DNA from: Xylaria sp. FL1777
Taxonomy: Eukaryota; Ascomycota; Sordariomycetes; Xylariales; Xylariaceae
Reading direction: 5' to 3'
DNA: 64,000 bases
Assembly: GCA_022578965.1 (NCBI GenBank)
Contig: MU400518.1
Span: 372,001-436,000, forward strand
Below, piece by piece: positions 60,015 through 64,000 of the stretch; within the stretch, counting starts at the first letter, position 1, and the number at the start of each line of letters is the position of its first letter. The notes under the pieces were generated by a model. That model was not told the DNA's origin. It searched no databases and saw only the letters and a program-made list of their open reading frames with translations. A program made the position numbers and the translations under genes.

Positions 60015-61139
60015 ATGATGGCCGATACAATCGTAGAGCAGAGGCCTATCCATAGTGTAGGCAAGCCCTCACTAGTCACCCTCGGACCCAAACCAATCCT
60101 TAACCCTCAACTACCTGCTGTCGTTAACGAAATCACGCCGAGATGGCTTTCCTCTATCCTCGGTGTAAAAGTCAGGACCATAAAGCACACGGGAGGGATG
60201 CACGGTACGGCCTCAAAATTGTTCATAACAGCCAAGAATGAGAATGGAGAGAAACGGTTCTGTCTCAAGGGTGGCTTCAACCCGGCCTTCATTGAGCAAA
60301 TGCCCTGGATTGTCATGATATACCAGCGTGAGGTTGAGTTCTTCAACCGTATCGCCCCTGGACTTAAGGGGATGGACTTGCCCAAGGCGTACTGGGCCGG
60401 CCACACTCCCAAGCAAGGCATAGTCGTCATGGAGGACTTGGCGGCGCGCGGATGTCAGTTTGGCAACCCCGTTGACACATGGCCTGTGTACCGCGTACGC
60501 CAAGGCGTAGAGCAGCTTGCGGCTTTACATGCCAAGACCTGGGGCGTCTGCCCCGAGGACTATCCCTGGTTAACGTCGGACTATGACCAGGCTATCCTTA
60601 CACTCATGCAAACATACAGCACCGTCGTCAATGGCTCTGACCGTCCGTATATGCACGAGTACCTGCGAGATCAGGAACGAATGACAGCTGTGCTGAAGAA
60701 ACACTACCGCACGCGGAATCCCAAGTTTCAGTGCCTGTTACACGGCGACGCGCACCTCGGCAATACATACCTCGACAAGGGGGCCCCGCGCTTCCTCGAC
60801 TGGCAGATGATTCACATCGGCACGGCGTTCCACGACGTCGCGTACTTCATCGCTGGCGCGCTGACCATCGAGAACCGCCGCAAATACGAGTGGAAGCTTC
60901 TCGACCACTACCTCTCAATACTGGAGAAATTCGGCGTCAGAAAGAACCTGAAGACGTCTGACCAGGACCTCCGCATAGAATACCGGAAGTCCTTCCTCTC
61001 GGGCATTGGCTGGTTAATGTGTCCCTACGAGATGCAGCCCAGGGATTGCGTGCACGCCATGGCCGTGCGGTATGCGGCTGCCATCGACGACCATAAAGTT
61101 CTGGAGCTGGTTGAGTCGCTCCCTGAGTCTGAGGCGTAG
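60015..61139 (+). CDS. CHK/ecdysteroid-kinase-like phosphotransferase
   Basis: A single-exon gene of 374 residues (start at 60015; a second ATG at 60018 is equally possible). The fold is aminoglycoside-phosphotransferase/choline-kinase-like. Seen: a glycine-rich HTGGMHGTASKLFI loop; a conserved Lys in FCLKGG; the catalytic Brenner motif HGDAHLGN with His243, Asp245 and Asn250; and the metal-binding Asp262 in FLDWQMI. The WPVYRVRQGVEQLAALHAKTW block is typical of CHK kinase-like proteins, which in insects phosphorylate ecdysteroids. Fungal members are uncharacterised; the substrate is probably a small alcohol-bearing molecule. The ORF is GC-rich compared with its flanks and intron-free, unlike most genes here. 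No partner gene lies within 5 kb on the left, and only unrecognised frames lie to the right. Confidence 0.9.
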   Translation: MMADTIVEQRPIHSVGKPSLVTLGPKPILNPQLPAVVNEITPRWLSSILGVKVRTIKHTGGMHGTASKLFITAKNENGEKRFCLKGGFNPAFIEQMPWIVMIYQREVEFFNRIAPGLKGMDLPKAYWAGHTPKQGIVVMEDLAARGCQFGNPVDTWPVYRVRQGVEQLAALHAKTWGVCPEDYPWLTSDYDQAILTLMQTYSTVVNGSDRPYMHEYLRDQERMTAVLKKHYRTRNPKFQCLLHGDAHLGNTYLDKGAPRFLDWQMIHIGTAFHDVAYFIAGALTIENRRKYEWKLLDHYLSILEKFGVRKNLKTSDQDLRIEYRKSFLSGIGWLMCPYEMQPRDCVHAMAVRYAAAIDDHKVLELVESLPESEA

Positions 61140-63759
61140 AGGCTGTGCCTTGGAATTGATGGGATAGGCGTATATGGATGGGGTGGTAATATGAATTTTG
61201 ACCTTTTTTCGACAGATACCAGGCCCGATCAGCTGCTGCGTCAGCTGACGGCCATTTTGAGATGCACAAGGGCGCTTATTGCCCACAAAGCGGAGTTTCT
61301 TTTATTTGAGAATGAAAACATGAAAATATGAAGTTTATCAACACGATTGTTCATCGCCAAGGTTTTTTTTACGCAGTTGAAGAGATGTGAATGACCTTTC
61401 CCGCTAGAGAATTTTTTAGAACGACAGGACATGCTCATCGATAAGAGATGTCTTGCATACTCAGGCGTACGTGACACGATCTGACAGAATGTTGTGCATC
61501 GAGCTCTACCCAAAGCGTCCTTAAACCACGCCACCTCGTGCGACCTCTTAGCCTCTTATTCATACGCCGCACTACGTATTCACGATCCTCAGGCCTCTAA
61601 TCCGATCTAACGACGATTCAAACGCGGGGAACCATCGATCCAACTAAACCAAGCAGCGAACACATGGGGCACTAGTAGGTAGTAATATTCAAACTTCAGT
61701 TGATGCTTATGAAAAGCCAGCGACAAGTCTTGTCGTAACCACCTTTTGCATGCACCGTGCATATAGAACAAGGACTTAAGCGCACACACAGTACAGAATT
61801 ACAGTACACATCCATCTGTCCATTCGCCATTCCTCGCGTTTGCCTTCCCTCGGATAAGAATTCGGCCCCTGTAGAGGCTATTTTCCCTGGCCCCAGCGGC
61901 TTCATTCCTCGTTATGTGTACTTACTGCGTACGCATACTGCGTATGCGGTGCCCATGTTACTCGGTTTAACCATGGTGGGCGTACATATACGCAGTATAG
62001 TGTAGGTATATGTAGTATAGGGCCAGGGGCGGACCTTATTTGCAACGGGCGACGGGGATACCGGTAATACGCAACACTAGGACTGAGACCAGGCTCGGCC
62101 CGTTGCCAAAGCCCCGGTTTTATCGGCAATAAATGTCCTACGAGCTAACAGGAGGCGAAGCTAGACCTATAATGGTAAGTCTCCGGTGATCTCCATGAAA
62201 ACTTATTTCCCGCAACGTTACCCACCTTATCTTGACTTCTCCCTGTATTCTGCCCTGTGTTCCCCTGTGTTATCGGCGAACGGTAACGATCGAAAGGACC
62301 GCGCATGATTCAGGGGAGTACGTCTTGGATACGTGCCCCTACTTATTACAAGCTGGATTTGAAGATGCAGAAACCTCCATAACCCAAGTAGCAGCCGAAG
62401 CTTGAATCATCCTTACATAAGCTCTTCACAGCGTATCTGATCTATACTACAGATAGGTAACCTTATTAAGTAAGCTATCCGCCAAGAGTGATATCATGCA
62501 AATAACCGTATCCACGGACTAAATACCCCCCCTACCACCACCATTACTACTCCCCCTCCAACACTTTTCACGCTCTCTTCTAAACTAGATCTAGCTATTC
62601 AACATTTTCAAAATAGAACGTGAAGAATTGCCCCGCTTGGAAGTGAATTTTCTCATCAGTTGAAAGTTCTCGAGATATAGGCGCTTACTGAGATCGGGGG
62701 GACAATCTCACCAATCTCACCTAAGCAGAAGTACCGAAAAGTCCTGCATCACCAGCACCACTCAACATCAATGTTGGTTTGGGCGGGTACCTAGCTCTCT
62801 ATGAAAATACAGATGCTACCGTACAATCAACTCCATCTTTGCATCTGATAACATGGGGGAGGGGGTGGCTATTCGCTCTAACCTCACCTCCACGAAATCG
62901 CCAAGCACGCTACGCCCTGTAAGCACAGTATACCTCGCAGCCCAGGGATATTCAGTATGCCTGTCAATGTGATCACCGGTTCGGTGTCCCTACACCACTA
63001 ACAACTTTTTTTCCGTCATTGTGTGCTGCTCCAGGCCCTCCAATTCACAACATTGTGGGCTCCTCGAGGGCGAAAAGTACGTGCTACCATGACCGCAGCC
63101 ATCGCCCCCTTTGCCTTGCAGACAACTCGTTACAATTTCTCCGGGTAGGAAGTTTTCAAAAAATGCCCACGCGATAGCCACAGCTAGCAGTCACAGCCTC
63201 GCGGACCTAAAGGAAACCCGATGTATTACGGAGTGTTTACATCCGCTTCTGGAACAATTGAATCAGGAAATTCCATGCGCAGACCTCGGGGGCGGCTACT
63301 GGGACACCACCTCGGTTTGTTCCGCTATCCAAGGAGTGTTCTCAGATCGTGAGAGAACTGCTGCAGACTCTGTACGACGCAGGGGCTTCTGATTCTATGC
63401 TACACTAGACGGAGAGTGAATGCAGCCATTACAGCGTCCAAGATAACAATGCGTTATTACAAAATCAAGAAGCTTGAACCCGACGCTAGCATATCAAGAC
63501 ACCCGCCTGTCGTTGATCTATTTTTCTTCCATTATGTGACTCGGCTACTTGCGCCACCGTCTGACTTTGAGCTAGGGTGTCCTCATGCAAAGTACTTCGG
63601 CGGCAAGAAGAGATCTTGGAGCATCTACGAAAAATTCACGGGCCCTGGTGGTGCCCAGACCAACACCAGCTGGGAACAGGGCACGGACCCTGCCACTGAT
63701 ACCCTTGAAGCCACGATTCTGGAATATTCTAGGTCTCGAACCGAGGCAGATTCAGTTAA
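61140..63759. other. Right-hand spacer with weak coding-like frames
   Basis: No clear gene. It contains ACTGCGTA/TACGCAGT at 61924, 61937 and 61989. The plus frames 63111-63392 (contains ADLGGGYWDTTSVCSAIQ) and 63416-63769 have protein-like composition but stops between them and no clear splice sites. They may be exons or relics of a gene running off the right edge. Confidence 0.4.
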
Positions 63760-64000
63760 ATGGGGGTAGAAGAGGTTAGAAAAGATTCTAAACACCTCAT
63801 ACTTGATAAACAAGGTTATCGAGACTACGGACGTGCGTACATTCAGAAGTATTCCAAAATTGTGATGGAACTGATGAGACGAGACGAGATTGAAGCCAAA
63901 ACTATCTCCGGTCTCCGTTACAAGGAAGTAGATAATCGCGAGTCTAATATAGCCAGGCCCATCACAACACCTTGCAGTGGTTATTTAAAGACGATACATT
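63760..64000 (+). CDS. Partial open frame at window edge, unrecognised
   Basis: From ATG at 63760 the frame stays open through the window end, for 80 codons (starting MGVEEVRKDSKHLILDKQGY, with SGLRYKEVDNRE). Composition is protein-like (Lys/Glu/Arg-rich), and it overlaps the end of the frame 63416-63769. No family is recognised. The real start may lie upstream through an intron. Incomplete at the right edge. Confidence 0.3.
   Translation, partial: MGVEEVRKDSKHLILDKQGYRDYGRAYIQKYSKIVMELMRRDEIEAKTISGLRYKEVDNRESNIARPITTPCSGYLKTIH

Noticed and set aside
63725..63765. GGTTCGAGACC on the minus strand, like a tRNA B box
   Set aside because: Four of five T-stem pairs form, but there is no acceptor or anticodon arm upstream.

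Overview
The window is nuclear DNA of a filamentous ascomycete (Pezizomycotina, most likely a Sordariomycete). The evidence is short GT-AG introns of about 50-140 nt in nearly every gene, typical fungal families (allantoicase, hybrid histidine kinase, fungal rhodopsin-like membrane protein, DIL/ankyrin protein), and long gene-poor spacers filled with short TAGGTA/ACTGCGTA-like words. I found no rRNA, convincing tRNA, CRISPR array or bacterial operon. Fourteen protein genes can be modelled; I joined their exons by hand and checked that the reading frame closes in each one.

Layout. 2.0-6.4 kb: a class I sesquiterpene-type synthase followed on the same strand by a cytochrome P450, a minimal terpene cluster. 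7.2-10.8 kb: a large unrecognised Ser-rich protein. 11.6-12.8 kb: a RING-finger protein with an acidic tract and a His/Ser repeat; its stop codon is followed in frame by 50 codons that read as a hydrophobic hairpin. 13.5-14.6 kb (minus): a conserved fungal protein of unknown function. 15.8-19.4 kb (minus): a 1201-residue TBC Rab-GAP. 23.0-25.6 kb (minus): an ankyrin plus DIL-domain protein containing a GC-AG intron. 26.2-27.4 kb (minus): allantoicase. 27.8-28.3 kb: a compound MITE with a 9-bp target duplication and an 86-bp central palindrome. 28.6-29.7 kb: a cytochrome b561-like membrane protein. 30.8-34.1 kb: a ten-exon M13 metallopeptidase with a 27-nt microexon. 34.9-36.8 kb (minus): a secreted arylsulfotransferase-like protein. 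40.3-46.4 kb: a 2017-residue hybrid histidine kinase. 52.0-53.2 kb: a second terpene cyclase, of the fusicoccadiene-synthase cyclase type but without a prenyltransferase domain. 53.8-55.0 kb (minus): a seven-helix rhodopsin-like protein. 60.0-61.1 kb: a CHK/ecdysteroid-kinase-like small-molecule kinase. The right edge cuts an unrecognised open frame.

How the genes work together. Most are independent housekeeping or signalling genes: purine breakdown, Rab trafficking, two-component sensing and surface proteolysis. The secondary-metabolism content is two unrelated class I terpene cyclases 50 kb apart, one with an adjacent P450. A CHK-like kinase of unknown substrate lies 7 kb beyond the second cyclase. 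The observations most worth a second look are the standalone fusicoccadiene-type cyclase, the terpene synthase-P450 pair, the double MITE, the RING gene's 3' end, and an ACTGCGTA word that recurs only between genes.
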